Shown piece by piece: positions 43,266 through 52,647 of a stretch of 64,000 nt of DNA; position 1 is the first letter of the stretch, and every line of letters starts with the position of its first letter. The notes beneath the pieces were generated by a model. It was not told where the DNA came from. It saw nothing but the letters and a program-made list of their open reading frames with translations, and searched no databases. The stretch is from Alistipes sp. Lineage in GTDB: Bacteria; Bacteroidota; Bacteroidia; Bacteroidales; Rikenellaceae. The position numbers and the translations under genes were made by a program. Where the stretch lies: NCBI GenBank assembly GCA_017555695.1, contig JAFZFX010000004.1, positions 1 through 64,000 on the forward strand, in the 5' to 3' direction.

Positions 43266-45176
43266 ATGAACAGATACGGATATATAAAAGTTGCCGCAGC
43301 AATACCCCAAGTAAAGGTAGCCGACTGCTCGTTCAATACAGAGCGAATCATCGAGATGATAAAGCAGGCTACAGAGCGTGGTGTAAATGTGGTTGTATTC
43401 CCCGAGTTGTCTATCACCTCCTATTCGTGCGGTGATTTGTTTCGCCAGTCGGCTCTACTGCGTAAGGCCGAGCAGTCGCTCGAGGCTATAGCCGAAGCAA
43501 CTGAGCAGTTGCAGACGGTGGCTATCGTGGGTCTGCCCGTTGCCATCAACGATGCGCTATATAATTGTGCAGCCGTAGTGGCTCAGGGTGAGGTTGTGGG
43601 TATTGTACCCAAGACGCACATCCCCAACTATGGCGCTCTCTATGAGGGTCGCACATTTGCATCGGGCGATGAACTTTTGAGTAGCGAGATATGGCTTGCG
43701 GGTGGCTATGTGCAAGCGAGCCGCGATTTGATGTTCGACATCGACGGCGTACGATTTGCCGTGGAGATTGGCGAAGACCTCTGGGCACCTATTCCACCAT
43801 CAACCCACAAGGCTATGGGTGGCGCACAACTCATATTCAACCTATCGGCCGCATCGGAGTCGTTGGGTAAATATGACTACATCCGCCAACTTATCAGCCA
43901 GCAATCGGCACGCACACACTGCGGATATATATACGCCTCGGCGGGATATGGCGAATCGTCAGCCGATGCAATATTTGCTGGCAACGGATTCATTGCCGAG
44001 GATGGAAAACTCTTGGCAGAGAGCATCCGTTTTTCAAGCGAGGAGCAGTTAATCGTGCGCGACATCGATGTAGAGTTGCTCGACGGAGAGCGATTGGCTC
44101 AAAACTCTCTACGCAACAAAAAAAGCGAGAGCTACCCTACTATCGGCATAAATATCGAGGTCGCAGATCAAGGTGCTTTCGACCGCGAGGTTGAACCTAT
44201 GACATTCGTGCCGAAGAGTGACAGCCAATGCGAGGAGATATTCTCAATGCAGGTTTTGGGCTTGGCGAAGCGAATGGAGCACACCTTCTGCAAGAGTGCC
44301 GTCATCGGCATCTCGGGAGGTCTGGACTCTACGCTGGCACTGCCGGTTGTGGTTAAGGCCTTCGACAGATTAGGACTCGACCGCAAGGGTATTGTAGGTA
44401 TCACAATGCCTGGTTTCGGCACAACAGACCGCACATACAACAACGCCATCACTTTGATGAAGGAGTTGGGTATAACACTCCGCGAGATACCTATTGCCGA
44501 TGCGTGCCGTCAGCACTTTGCTGACATTGGCCTACCCGAGGGTGACCGCTCGGTAACTTACGAGAACTCACAGGCGCGCGAGCGTACGCAAATATTGATG
44601 GATGTAGCTAACCTCACCAACGGAATGGTTGTCGGCACGGGCGACTTGAGCGAGTTGGCGCTGGGTTGGGCCACATACAACGGTGACCAGATGTCGATGT
44701 ATGGTGTAAATTGCGATATTCCCAAGACTTTGGTACGACACCTCGTCACTTGGGTAGCCAACAACGAGAGTAACGAAGCCATCAGCAAAGCTCTGCTCGA
44801 TGTGGTGGATACTCCCGTTAGCCCCGAGTTGCTGCCATCGAATGAGCAGGGTGAGATAGCTCAAAAGACCGAGGATTTGGTCGGCCCATACGAGTTACAC
44901 GACTTCGTGCTTTACAACTTCATTCGCAGAGGTTTTTCGCCAGCCAAGATACTATATTTGGCAGAAAAGGCGTTTGATGAGAGATATGACCGAGAGACAA
45001 TCATCAAGTGGATGAAGGTCTTTTTCAGAAGATTCTTTATGCAACAGTTCAAGCGCTCGGCACTGCCCGACGGTCCGAAGGTTGGTAGCGTATCGCTGTC
45101 GGCTCGCGGTGATTGGCGTATGGTTGCAGATGCTTCGGCAAGCGTTTGGATGGAAGAGTGTGAAAAATTGAATTAA
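43266..45176 (+). CDS. nadE: NAD+ synthetase, glutamine-dependent architecture but missing the glutaminase cysteine
   Basis: 636 residues: N-terminal nitrilase-type glutaminase domain (about 1-270) and C-terminal synthetase domain with the ATP loop SGGLDSTLALPV. The glutaminase Glu (FPELSITSY) and Lys (VPKTHIPNYG) are present, but the nucleophile position, usually EICEDLW, reads EIGEDLW with Gly169 (codon GGC at 43770-43772). The glutaminase is therefore predicted inactive, and ammonia may be used directly. The rest of the synthetase domain looks intact, for instance GTGDLSELALGW. A neighbour of flavin reductase, probably one transcript. Confidence 0.92.
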   Translation: MNRYGYIKVAAAIPQVKVADCSFNTERIIEMIKQATERGVNVVVFPELSITSYSCGDLFRQSALLRKAEQSLEAIAEATEQLQTVAIVGLPVAINDALYNCAAVVAQGEVVGIVPKTHIPNYGALYEGRTFASGDELLSSEIWLAGGYVQASRDLMFDIDGVRFAVEIGEDLWAPIPPSTHKAMGGAQLIFNLSAASESLGKYDYIRQLISQQSARTHCGYIYASAGYGESSADAIFAGNGFIAEDGKLLAESIRFSSEEQLIVRDIDVELLDGERLAQNSLRNKKSESYPTIGINIEVADQGAFDREVEPMTFVPKSDSQCEEIFSMQVLGLAKRMEHTFCKSAVIGISGGLDSTLALPVVVKAFDRLGLDRKGIVGITMPGFGTTDRTYNNAITLMKELGITLREIPIADACRQHFADIGLPEGDRSVTYENSQARERTQILMDVANLTNGMVVGTGDLSELALGWATYNGDQMSMYGVNCDIPKTLVRHLVTWVANNESNEAISKALLDVVDTPVSPELLPSNEQGEIAQKTEDLVGPYELHDFVLYNFIRRGFSPAKILYLAEKAFDERYDRETIIKWMKVFFRRFFMQQFKRSALPDGPKVGSVSLSARGDWRMVADASASVWMEECEKLN

Positions 45177-45204
45177 ACAATTAACATTAAAAATATTGAA
45201 TAAA

Positions 45205-45807
45205 ATGAAGAAGTTTTTATTTATCCTTACAGCTACATTGGCACTCGGCTGCGCTGAGGCCTCGGCTCAGAGTTGGTTGGACGCACTCAAGGGTGCAGCA
45301 ACATCGGCAATTGACAAGGCTACAGGTGGTAAACTCACCGAGAAGGCCATCATTGGTACTTGGAAGTATTCTCAGCCCGCCGTAAAGCTCACTTCATCGA
45401 CAAACGCATTGTCGGATGTAGCTGGCTCGGCTGCGTCATCTACCCTTCAGTCAAAGATTAAGCCCTACTACGAGAAGGTGGGCATCAAGCCCGGTGCTTG
45501 CACATTTGTATTCAACAGCGACGGTACATTCTCTTCGACTATTGGTCAGAGAACATCTACCGGCACATACACTTTCGATGGCAAGAACAACCAGATTGCG
45601 CTGAAGTATGACAGCGGCATCTTGAACACAAAGGCAATCACTGCATATGCATACCTCAATGGCACAAACTTACAGTTGGCATTTGCTATGGATAAGTTGA
45701 TTACCGTTTTGACTACGCTCGGCTCTAACATCGAGTCATTGTCTACTATGACAGCTTTGCTGAAGCAGTACGACGGTATAAAGATTGGTTTTGAGTTCTC
45801 AAAGTAA
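45205..45807 (+). CDS. DUF4923 family secreted protein, copy 1
   Basis: About 200 residues from ATG 45205, with a signal peptide ending ASAQS. The mature protein has the DUF4923 layout: amphipathic start WLDALKGAATSAIDKATGG, then GTWKYSQPAVKL and a beta-rich lipocalin-like region FNSDGTFSS, GTYTFDG. It is probably periplasmic. It is a paralogue of the next gene and starts 28 bp after nadE. Function unknown. Confidence 0.8.
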   Translation: MKKFLFILTATLALGCAEASAQSWLDALKGAATSAIDKATGGKLTEKAIIGTWKYSQPAVKLTSSTNALSDVAGSAASSTLQSKIKPYYEKVGIKPGACTFVFNSDGTFSSTIGQRTSTGTYTFDGKNNQIALKYDSGILNTKAITAYAYLNGTNLQLAFAMDKLITVLTTLGSNIESLSTMTALLKQYDGIKIGFEFSK

Positions 45808-45822
45808 ACCTTAAAGGCTAAG

Positions 45823-46440
45823 ATGAAAAAGATTGCACTTATAGTTGCATTACTCTTTACAACGGCTACCGTGAACAACATCTCGGCTCAGTCACTACAG
45901 AGTCTTTTTGAGGGACTGACCAAAATGTTCACCGAGCCTGCGGCATCGGAGCCAGAGACTCCGAAGGTGGTATATCCCACCGCGAAGGAGATTACGGGCC
46001 GTTGGTCGTATCAACAACTTGCGTTGGAGTACACAGGCAACAGCACTATTGCATCGCTCGCGGTAAGTTCGGCAGCAACACAGCTCTCGACGCTGGCCAA
46101 CAAGTTTGGATTGGTAGCGGGCAAAGATTATGTAAAGGTCAAGAATGACGGCACGATGCTGTTCGTCAGCAGCGACAGAAAGGTGGAGGCTAAATACACC
46201 TATGTAGAGCCTACAGGACAGCTGATTGTAACGATGAACAAGGATGGCAAGAATCTGACTTTTACTGGCTCATTGTCGAAGGTGGATGGCAATTTGAAGA
46301 TTATGTTCAAGGCCTCGGAGATGATAGCCAAAGCAGAATTAGTATCGTCGAAGATGAAGGACAACTCGACATTCGCTATTCTGAAAGAGTTGATTGGTAG
46401 TTATCCTGGCATTATTGGCGGTGCAATATTTTCAAAATAG
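45823..46440 (+). CDS. DUF4923 family secreted protein, copy 2
   Basis: 205 residues with a signal peptide ending ISAQS. It aligns with the preceding protein across ITGRWSYQQLALEYTG, KNDGTMLFVSSDRK and a closing IFSK/EFSK, but is clearly diverged, so the tandem duplication is old. It starts 16 bp after copy 1. Function unknown. Confidence 0.8.
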   Translation: MKKIALIVALLFTTATVNNISAQSLQSLFEGLTKMFTEPAASEPETPKVVYPTAKEITGRWSYQQLALEYTGNSTIASLAVSSAATQLSTLANKFGLVAGKDYVKVKNDGTMLFVSSDRKVEAKYTYVEPTGQLIVTMNKDGKNLTFTGSLSKVDGNLKIMFKASEMIAKAELVSSKMKDNSTFAILKELIGSYPGIIGGAIFSK

Positions 46441-46462
46441 GGAGTAACGACTCATTTGATTT

Positions 46463-48103
46463 ATGAAGATAAGGAGTCTTATAATATTTACAATTACGGT
46501 GGCCATAAATTTTATGGCCACTGTGGTTTTTGCGCAGGAGCTATCGCTCATTCCGTTACCGCAAAGGATTGATATGGGCGAAGGACGATTTACATTTAGC
46601 GAAAAGATCGAGGCCTATGTAACACCCGAAGCAGAAGATTTATTCAAAGACTTTGCAAGGGATTTTGAGGAGTCTACGGGAATAAAAATCAAAAAGATAA
46701 GTAATTCGTCTAAAGCAAAACTTCAACTTCACACATTCTCGACTTTAGCCCCCGAGGGATATACGCTGAAGATAACCCAAAACAAGATTCTCATAGCGGC
46801 CTCGCAGCCTGCGGGATTCTTCTATGCATTGCAGACTTTGAAGCAACTTATGCCCCGTAATGTTATGGCGGCAGTGAGTGATCCATGCGTCAAGGAGTGG
46901 AGCCTTCCCGTGTTGGACATTCTGGATGAACCGCGATTTGAGTGGCGAGGATTTATGTTGGACGAAGGACGACACATCTTCGGCAAGGAGGCCGTAAAGC
47001 AAGTAATCGACATTATGGCGATGTACAAGATGAACCGCTTTCATTGGCACTTAAGTGAGGATCAGGGTTGGAGAGTCGAGATAAAGAAGTATCCCCTATT
47101 GACCCAGGTTGGTGCGTGGCGAGAGCGCAAAGGTTTGGGCTATGGAGATGTAAAGCCCGATACTGAGCATTACGGCGGTTACTACACGCAAAAGGACATC
47201 AAGGAGATTGTAGCCTACGCAAAGAGTAGATTTGTTGAGATTGTGCCCGAAATTGATATTCCCGGCCACTCACAGGCGGCTATTGCTGCCTACCCCGAGA
47301 TATTGGCGTGTGATCCCGAAAATAGACACGATGTATGGTTGTGGCAAGGTATTTCTACGGATGTGATCAATGTAGCCAACCCGCAGGCAGTAAAGTTTGC
47401 CAAGGATGTGATAGACGAACTAACCGCATTGTTCCCGTTTGGATATATACACCTGGGTGGCGACGAGTGCCCCGTAGTGAAGTGGGAGCAGAACGCGCAG
47501 TGTCGTGAGCGTCTGAAGGCCATAGGTTCGACGAACTACCGCGACTTGCAGATTGACTTCTACAGTCAGTTGCTTGACCACATCAAACAGAAACCAAAGA
47601 GCGAGCGACGCAAGCTGATTTTCTGGAACGAGATTCTACACGGCAACACAGCTCTGCTACCTGACAACGACATCACCGTAATGGCGTGGGTAGGAGCAGA
47701 CAAAGCTGCCGCGGAGGCTGCAAAGCGAGGAATGACAACCATACTCTCGCCGCAGATACCCTACTACATCAACCGCAAGCAATCACCATTGCCGACTGAG
47801 CCAATGTCGCAAGGACGCGGAACAGAGACCGTGGAGGCCGTATATAATTATGTACCTATGAAGGGGGTAGATAGGTCGTTGCAGTCGAAGTATCTGGGTG
47901 TGCAGGCCAACTTCTGGAGCGAGTGGGTCGCAGACGAATCTACTTTGCAATATCTGATTTTGCCCCGTCTGGCCGCCGTTGCCGAGGCTGGCTGGACCGA
48001 GCAGACAAAGCGCAACTACGAAGATTTTGTCCGCCGACTGCAACCCGAGGGCGAGTTATATCGCAAAAAGGGATACAACTACGGCAAACACATAATGGAG
48101 TAG
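46463..48103 (+). CDS. Beta-N-acetylhexosaminidase, GH20
   Basis: 546 residues with a signal peptide ending VFAQE. The N-terminal GH20b domain is followed by the catalytic barrel. The catalytic Asp-Glu pair is D334-E335 in HLGGDECP, and FHWHLSEDQGWRVEI and VEIVPEIDIPGHS are family blocks. It removes terminal GlcNAc or GalNAc from host glycans or chitooligosaccharides, in the periplasm. It ends a long rightward run, and a terminator follows. Confidence 0.95.
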   Translation: MKIRSLIIFTITVAINFMATVVFAQELSLIPLPQRIDMGEGRFTFSEKIEAYVTPEAEDLFKDFARDFEESTGIKIKKISNSSKAKLQLHTFSTLAPEGYTLKITQNKILIAASQPAGFFYALQTLKQLMPRNVMAAVSDPCVKEWSLPVLDILDEPRFEWRGFMLDEGRHIFGKEAVKQVIDIMAMYKMNRFHWHLSEDQGWRVEIKKYPLLTQVGAWRERKGLGYGDVKPDTEHYGGYYTQKDIKEIVAYAKSRFVEIVPEIDIPGHSQAAIAAYPEILACDPENRHDVWLWQGISTDVINVANPQAVKFAKDVIDELTALFPFGYIHLGGDECPVVKWEQNAQCRERLKAIGSTNYRDLQIDFYSQLLDHIKQKPKSERRKLIFWNEILHGNTALLPDNDITVMAWVGADKAAAEAAKRGMTTILSPQIPYYINRKQSPLPTEPMSQGRGTETVEAVYNYVPMKGVDRSLQSKYLGVQANFWSEWVADESTLQYLILPRLAAVAEAGWTEQTKRNYEDFVRRLQPEGELYRKKGYNYGKHIME

Positions 48104-48111
48104 AAAAAAAG

Positions 48112-48149
48112 AAAAGGCTGTCGCAACAAACTGCAACAGCCTTTTTTTT
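48112..48149 (+). terminator. Terminator of the hexosaminidase gene
   Basis: AAAAGGCTGT-GCA pairs with TGC-ACAGCCTTTT with one bulge, followed by a long T run. It may also act leftward for the acyltransferase genes. Confidence 0.8.
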
Positions 48150-48166
48150 CTATTATACAAACCTCC

Positions 48167-49321
48167 CTACTTTACAAACTTGCGTGCAAGCCACTTTCTG
48201 ACGGGCTCGTCGTAGAGTTTCAAGCAGGCGTAAGCAATCACAACACTCGTCAGCATAGCCAAGGCTATGATAGCAAATGTCTCACCAAAAGAGGTCTCCT
48301 TATTATTGATTATCCAGCCATACAACAAGTACATTATGGGATAATGCACCATATACAACGGATATGAAAGCTCGCCCAAGAAGTTACTCAATCGGCTTGT
48401 GAATGATTTTTTGGCAGTACCACACGCGCCTAACCATAGAACTGCAGGGAGGATAAATATTATACATAATACCTCGTATAAGCAGTTTAGGCTGATGCTA
48501 CTTTCTGAAACGATGCGGGGCAGAGAATATATTGTTATCAATATGATCGTGCATATCCAAAACGCACCCTTAACCTTGCGGGGCTTGAATGTACGAGCTA
48601 ATAGCATACCCACCGTAAAGGGGAAAAGCAAGCGGATTAAACCACCCCAAAAATGCACCTCATCAAACACCCAACCAAGAGCCACACTACCATAGTCTGC
48701 CATATGGCCTAAAAAGAACCACGAATGGACGACACCAAATACAACAGCCAAAACGGCTAACACCCTTACAGATAAGCGACGAAGAATTAAAGCATAGAGG
48801 ACATTGCCAATGTATTCAATAAAAAGCGACCACATAGGTCCATTTAGAGAGAACATCTCACCACTACGCAATTCTAACGACGAGTCTGGGCGAGTGGGAA
48901 TCATAAAAATCATCAACAACATCGCCCCCATTACCGCACTAAATGGCATTGCAGTGCCATCAAAACGCTGACTGCCACTCAAAAGGTAAGATATAACACC
49001 TATGATTGCGCTCATTACAACCATAGGATGTAGGCGGATAAGTCGGCGTTTGAAAAAGTTACCGAGAGTCATCTTTTTCCAACGGTCGTCGTAAGCATAA
49101 CTAATAACAAAGCCCGAAAGCATAAAGAAAAAATCCACCGCTAAATGACCGTGAGTGAGCAGTGTAATCGGACGCCCTTGTTTATGACAGAAGTAGCCCT
49201 CGAAAATATGATAAAAGACTACAAGGACTGCTGCGACACCTCGTAAACCGTCAAGGAATTCGTAGTGAGGCTTCGTATTAGCAAAATTGGTTGATGATAT
49301 AGTGTGAGCACTCATATTCAA
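48167..49321 (-). CDS. Acyltransferase 3 family membrane protein, copy 1
   Basis: 384 residues with about ten membrane helices. EFLDGLRGVAAVLVVFYHI carries the catalytic histidine of the acyltransferase-3 family, and SGFVISYAYDDRW and RLIRLHPM are typical. These enzymes O-acetylate or acylate surface sugars. It is the downstream twin of 49323-50477; the 3' ~100 bp are nearly identical between the copies. The start follows the twin's stop by one base. Confidence 0.85.
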   Translation of the reverse strand: MNMSAHTISSTNFANTKPHYEFLDGLRGVAAVLVVFYHIFEGYFCHKQGRPITLLTHGHLAVDFFFMLSGFVISYAYDDRWKKMTLGNFFKRRLIRLHPMVVMSAIIGVISYLLSGSQRFDGTAMPFSAVMGAMLLMIFMIPTRPDSSLELRSGEMFSLNGPMWSLFIEYIGNVLYALILRRLSVRVLAVLAVVFGVVHSWFFLGHMADYGSVALGWVFDEVHFWGGLIRLLFPFTVGMLLARTFKPRKVKGAFWICTIILITIYSLPRIVSESSISLNCLYEVLCIIFILPAVLWLGACGTAKKSFTSRLSNFLGELSYPLYMVHYPIMYLLYGWIINNKETSFGETFAIIALAMLTSVVIAYACLKLYDEPVRKWLARKFVK

Positions 49322-49322
49322 G

Positions 49323-50477
49323 CTACTTTATAAACTTGCGTGCAAGCCACTTTCTGACGGGCTCGTCATAGAGTTTCAAGCAGGCGTAGGCAATCACGAC
49401 ACTCGTCAACATAGCCAAGGCCGTAACGCCCATAGTCTCGCGGAAGGTATAGCGCTGATTCTCGATAAGCCAAGCGTAGAAGAGATACATTATGGGATAG
49501 TGTACCAGATAGAGCGGATAAGAGAGCTGACCGAGGAAACTGCTTACGCGGCCCGTAAACGACTTGTCAGCATTACCACACGCGCCCAACCATACAACTG
49601 CGGGCAAAACAAACATTACGCACAACACTTCGTAGAGGCAATTCATATTAATACTGCTCTGCGCAGCGATAAACGGCATAGCGGCAACAGCTACCAAGAT
49701 AGCAGAACAGAGCCAGAAGGCACCCTTAACCTTGCGGGGCTTGAATGTACGAGCCAACAACATACCCACAGTAAAGGGGAAGAGCATACGCACCAGACCA
49801 CTCCAGAAGTTAATGCTATTGAGAGTCCAACCCACACCCATCATTCCATAGCCCGACATATCGGTCACAAATACCCACGCGTGAATGGCGCCGAGTGCAA
49901 CAGCCAACACAGCCAGCAACTTGGTCGATAGGCGGCGAATAATCAGTGCATAGAGGATATTACCGATATACTCAAAGAAGAGCGACCACATAGGGCCATT
50001 GATCGGGAACATCTCGCCATTGCCACGCAGTTCGTAGTGTGTGCCAGGCGTGGCAGGAATCATCAGCATCGTAAGCAACATAGCAATCATTATGCTACCA
50101 AACGGCATCACGGTGCCATTCCACTGCTGACGACCTCCGATAAGGAATGTCGCAACACCAATGAGTACACCCATAATAACCATAGGATGTAGGCGGATGA
50201 GTCGGCGCTTGAAGAAGTTGCCGAGCGTCATCGTCTTCCAACGGTCGTCGTAGGCGTAGCTTATAACAAATCCCGAAAGGATGAAGAAAAAATCAACCGA
50301 GAGGTGTCCGTGATTGACGGTTGTAATAAGGCCACCACCCGCATAGGCGTAGCCCTCGAAGATGTGATAGAGCACCACGATAACCGCAGCCACTCCTCTT
50401 AGGCCATCGAGTAGTTCGTAGTGGGGCTTAGCATCGGTGAAGTTACCCGATGACAGAGTCTGAGTTTTCATAGTCAA
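49323..50477 (-). CDS. Acyltransferase 3 family membrane protein, copy 2
   Basis: 384 residues, same length and layout as copy 1. Shared blocks are LLDGLRGVAAVIVVLYHI, SVDFFFILSGFVISYAYDDRW, and the C-terminus LKLYDEPVRKWLARKFIK. Extracellular loops differ more than the membrane core and ends, consistent with substrate divergence or gene conversion. Role: O-acyl modification of an envelope glycan, inferred from family. Confidence 0.85.
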   Translation of the reverse strand: MTMKTQTLSSGNFTDAKPHYELLDGLRGVAAVIVVLYHIFEGYAYAGGGLITTVNHGHLSVDFFFILSGFVISYAYDDRWKTMTLGNFFKRRLIRLHPMVIMGVLIGVATFLIGGRQQWNGTVMPFGSIMIAMLLTMLMIPATPGTHYELRGNGEMFPINGPMWSLFFEYIGNILYALIIRRLSTKLLAVLAVALGAIHAWVFVTDMSGYGMMGVGWTLNSINFWSGLVRMLFPFTVGMLLARTFKPRKVKGAFWLCSAILVAVAAMPFIAAQSSINMNCLYEVLCVMFVLPAVVWLGACGNADKSFTGRVSSFLGQLSYPLYLVHYPIMYLFYAWLIENQRYTFRETMGVTALAMLTSVVIAYACLKLYDEPVRKWLARKFIK

Positions 50478-50540
50478 TTATTTAAGTTAGCAAGGCAAAA
50501 ATACGAATTTATATGAAAATGCAAAAATCAGACAGCACAA

Positions 50541-50630
50541 TTACACTATGGTGTGGAGGGAGAAAAATATCAACGACTGCACATTGATTGTTTCGCTCAT
50601 TTGGTTTACGCGGTTTACACTATGGTTTAC
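50541..50630. repeat. Short direct repeats beside tRNA-Lys
   Basis: TTACACTATGGT occurs at 50541-50552 and 50615-50626, and GGTTTAC occurs three times at 50603, 50612 and 50624. The block lies between the acyltransferase genes and the tRNA-Lys terminator. Its meaning is unknown. Confidence 0.45.
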
Positions 50631-50659
50631 ACAAAACGCGAAAAAGGGGGTGTTTAGAA

Positions 50660-50693
50660 AAGAAAAAGCAGCTACATTTTACTGTAACTGCTT
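50660..50693 (-). terminator. Terminator of tRNA-Lys
   Basis: On the minus strand AAGCAGTTACA pairs with TGTAGCTGCTT (one G-U pair), followed by a T run. Confidence 0.75.
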
Positions 50694-50704
50694 GATTTTC
50701 TTCG

Positions 50705-50777
50705 TGATCCCGCCGGGGCTCGAACCCGGGACCCCAACATTAAAAGTGTTGTGCTCTACCGACTGAGCTACAGGATC
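50705..50777 (-). tRNA. tRNA-Lys (anticodon TTT)
   Basis: 73 nt. The acceptor GATCCTG pairs with CGGGATC (one G-U pair), the D-arm reads GCTCAGTCGGTAGAGC, the anticodon loop CTTTTAA holds TTT, and the T-arm reads CCGGGTTCGAGCCCCGG. CCA is not encoded. Confidence 0.96.
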
Positions 50778-50901
50778 AACGCTCACCAAATGGGATATAT
50801 TCCCGTTTTTGGTGGTGCAAATGTATATATAATTTTTGATTTAACCAAATTCTTTATAAAATATAGATGGTTTTTATCAATCCCGAGCCATTTGCTGCCC
50901 T

Positions 50902-52074
50902 CTATCGGCCTATCCAGGTCCATTTATGCCATAGCTCCTCCAATGGGCCGTGCTTGTGGTGTTTGAACCATAATTTACAGAACTGCACCTGAACGAGGAA
51001 TATCACAACGCCGATTAGCAGGCTCACGGCATATCCGCACTTGGGGGCAAGATAGAGGCCATAAGGCATATAAATCAACATTCCGATGATGGATTGCGAT
51101 ACATAGTTCGTAAGACTCATTCGGCCATAGAAGCGGAGGTTCGCTACCCTATCTCTAAACTTCTCGCTCTGATAAAGAAGCACAAACGACGACACCAGAA
51201 CAAATGTAAAGGCCAATTTATGCCACATATCGAACACAGTACCCACAGTACTCTGAACGATTGCGCTACCCTGCATAATCTCGGCACGCAGCGTATAGAG
51301 CGGAGCAAACAGAATGGCACTAATGATAAGCACCTTGACCCAAATCTTGGTGTTTTTCTCTGACTGCACAAACAATTGCTTGCGCCCAAGCCATAGTCCT
51401 ATAAGGAAGAGTCCAACAGTCTGGAGTGTGCGACCAGCACCCACAGCCCACATAAAGCTCGCCTTCTGGCCGAGCGTCACATTACACCAGATAAAGTCGA
51501 GGAAGTTGCCAGCGCGGGTAACTTCACCCACCTTGTCATACATAGGACCAACCGCATAGTCAGGCAGCTGATATGAGGCATCCACGAGGCTCATAATGTA
51601 GTGATACCACTCCATTGGTTGTAGCGTAAAGAGAATGGCGAGAACAAGAATAACCTTATCGCTCAAGTTACGCACAAAGAAGAGGATGATGCCGACAATA
51701 GCATACAGCATCAAAACATCGCCACCAGGGAAGAATGCGGCATTGAGCGTAGCAAAGAGTGCTAAACCGCACAAGCGCCACAGAAAACGATAGCCAAAGT
51801 CACGGCCCTCGCGGCGCTGATTCTCACATTGGATATAGAATGTGAAGCCGAAAAGCAGAGAGAATATCGCGTAGGCTTTACCTCCGAAGAGTGTAAATGC
51901 GGCATTAAAGACACCCTTATCGATTACCGACAACCACTCGGGCGAAGATGTCGGATAGACCGAAAAGATAAAATGTTCAACATTGTGCAACAGCAAAATA
52001 GCCATCACGGCAAAGCCTCGCAAAGCATCGACCACCTCCAGGCGGCCAGGCTTATGTAGTTGAGCGGTGTTCAT
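50902..52074 (-). CDS. DUF418 (YeiB-like) membrane protein
   Basis: 390 residues with about ten membrane helices. The opening VDALRGFAVMAILLLHNVEHF and the FTLFGGKAYAIFSLLFG block mark the DUF418/YeiB family, distantly related to membrane acyltransferases. Function is not established. It is transcribed leftward with the YbaK-like gene 21 bp upstream. Confidence 0.8.
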   Translation of the reverse strand: MNTAQLHKPGRLEVVDALRGFAVMAILLLHNVEHFIFSVYPTSSPEWLSVIDKGVFNAAFTLFGGKAYAIFSLLFGFTFYIQCENQRREGRDFGYRFLWRLCGLALFATLNAAFFPGGDVLMLYAIVGIILFFVRNLSDKVILVLAILFTLQPMEWYHYIMSLVDASYQLPDYAVGPMYDKVGEVTRAGNFLDFIWCNVTLGQKASFMWAVGAGRTLQTVGLFLIGLWLGRKQLFVQSEKNTKIWVKVLIISAILFAPLYTLRAEIMQGSAIVQSTVGTVFDMWHKLAFTFVLVSSFVLLYQSEKFRDRVANLRFYGRMSLTNYVSQSIIGMLIYMPYGLYLAPKCGYAVSLLIGVVIFLVQVQFCKLWFKHHKHGPLEELWHKWTWIGR

Positions 52075-52095
52075 AGGATATAATAGTTTTAGGAG

Positions 52096-52587
52096 TTATG
52101 CTTTTGTAGATATTTCGGTAGCCACAGCACCTACATACTCTATCAAATCAGTCGGAGCAATACGCACCTGCAAACCTCTGACGCCTGCGCTCACATAGAT
52201 GAAGTCGTGCTCGAGGCAGCTCTGGTGGATATAGGTCGCAAAGCGCTTTTTCATCCCTATGGGCGAACAGCCGCCACGAATATAACCCGTCACCGACAGC
52301 AGGTCTTTCATCGGTATCATCTCCACCCACTTGTTAGCCGAGGCGCGTGCTGCAGCCTTCAGGTCCACCTCGTGATCACCAGGCACGACACATACCAAGT
52401 AGCCGTTCTTGTCACCCTTCAGCACAAGAGTCTTGAACACCGTAGCGATATCCTGCCCCAACTGTTCGGCTACATGGGATGCGGCCAAATTATTCTCATC
52501 AACCTCATAAGGGACGAGTTCATAGGTTATCTTCGCCTTGTCGAGCAGGCGGGCTACATTTGTCTTTTCTATGCGTTGTTTTGCCAT
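52096..52587 (-). CDS. ybaK: Cys-tRNA(Pro) deacylase (YbaK/EbsC)
   Basis: About 163 residues from ATG 52587 (MAKQRIEKTNVARLLDK); the longer frame adds seven residues. Family blocks AEQLGQDIATVFKTLVLKGD and YIRGGCSPIGMKKRF, the latter carrying the GxSPxG-type active site, are intact. It hydrolyses Cys-tRNA(Pro) made in error by prolyl-tRNA synthetase. Cytosolic. The DUF418 gene follows. Confidence 0.92.
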   Translation of the reverse strand: MAKQRIEKTNVARLLDKAKITYELVPYEVDENNLAASHVAEQLGQDIATVFKTLVLKGDKNGYLVCVVPGDHEVDLKAAARASANKWVEMIPMKDLLSVTGYIRGGCSPIGMKKRFATYIHQSCLEHDFIYVSAGVRGLQVRIAPTDLIEYVGAVATEISTKA

Positions 52588-52647
52588 GGTATCAGATATA
52601 TTACGCAAATTTAGAAAAAAGAAATATTTTTTTTGTACTTTTGGGCT

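Noticed and set aside
50548..50766. A 72-codon rightward reading frame ending IPPGLEPG-like
   Set aside because: Its 3' part is the tRNA-Lys gene read in antisense, a well-known source of false proteins.
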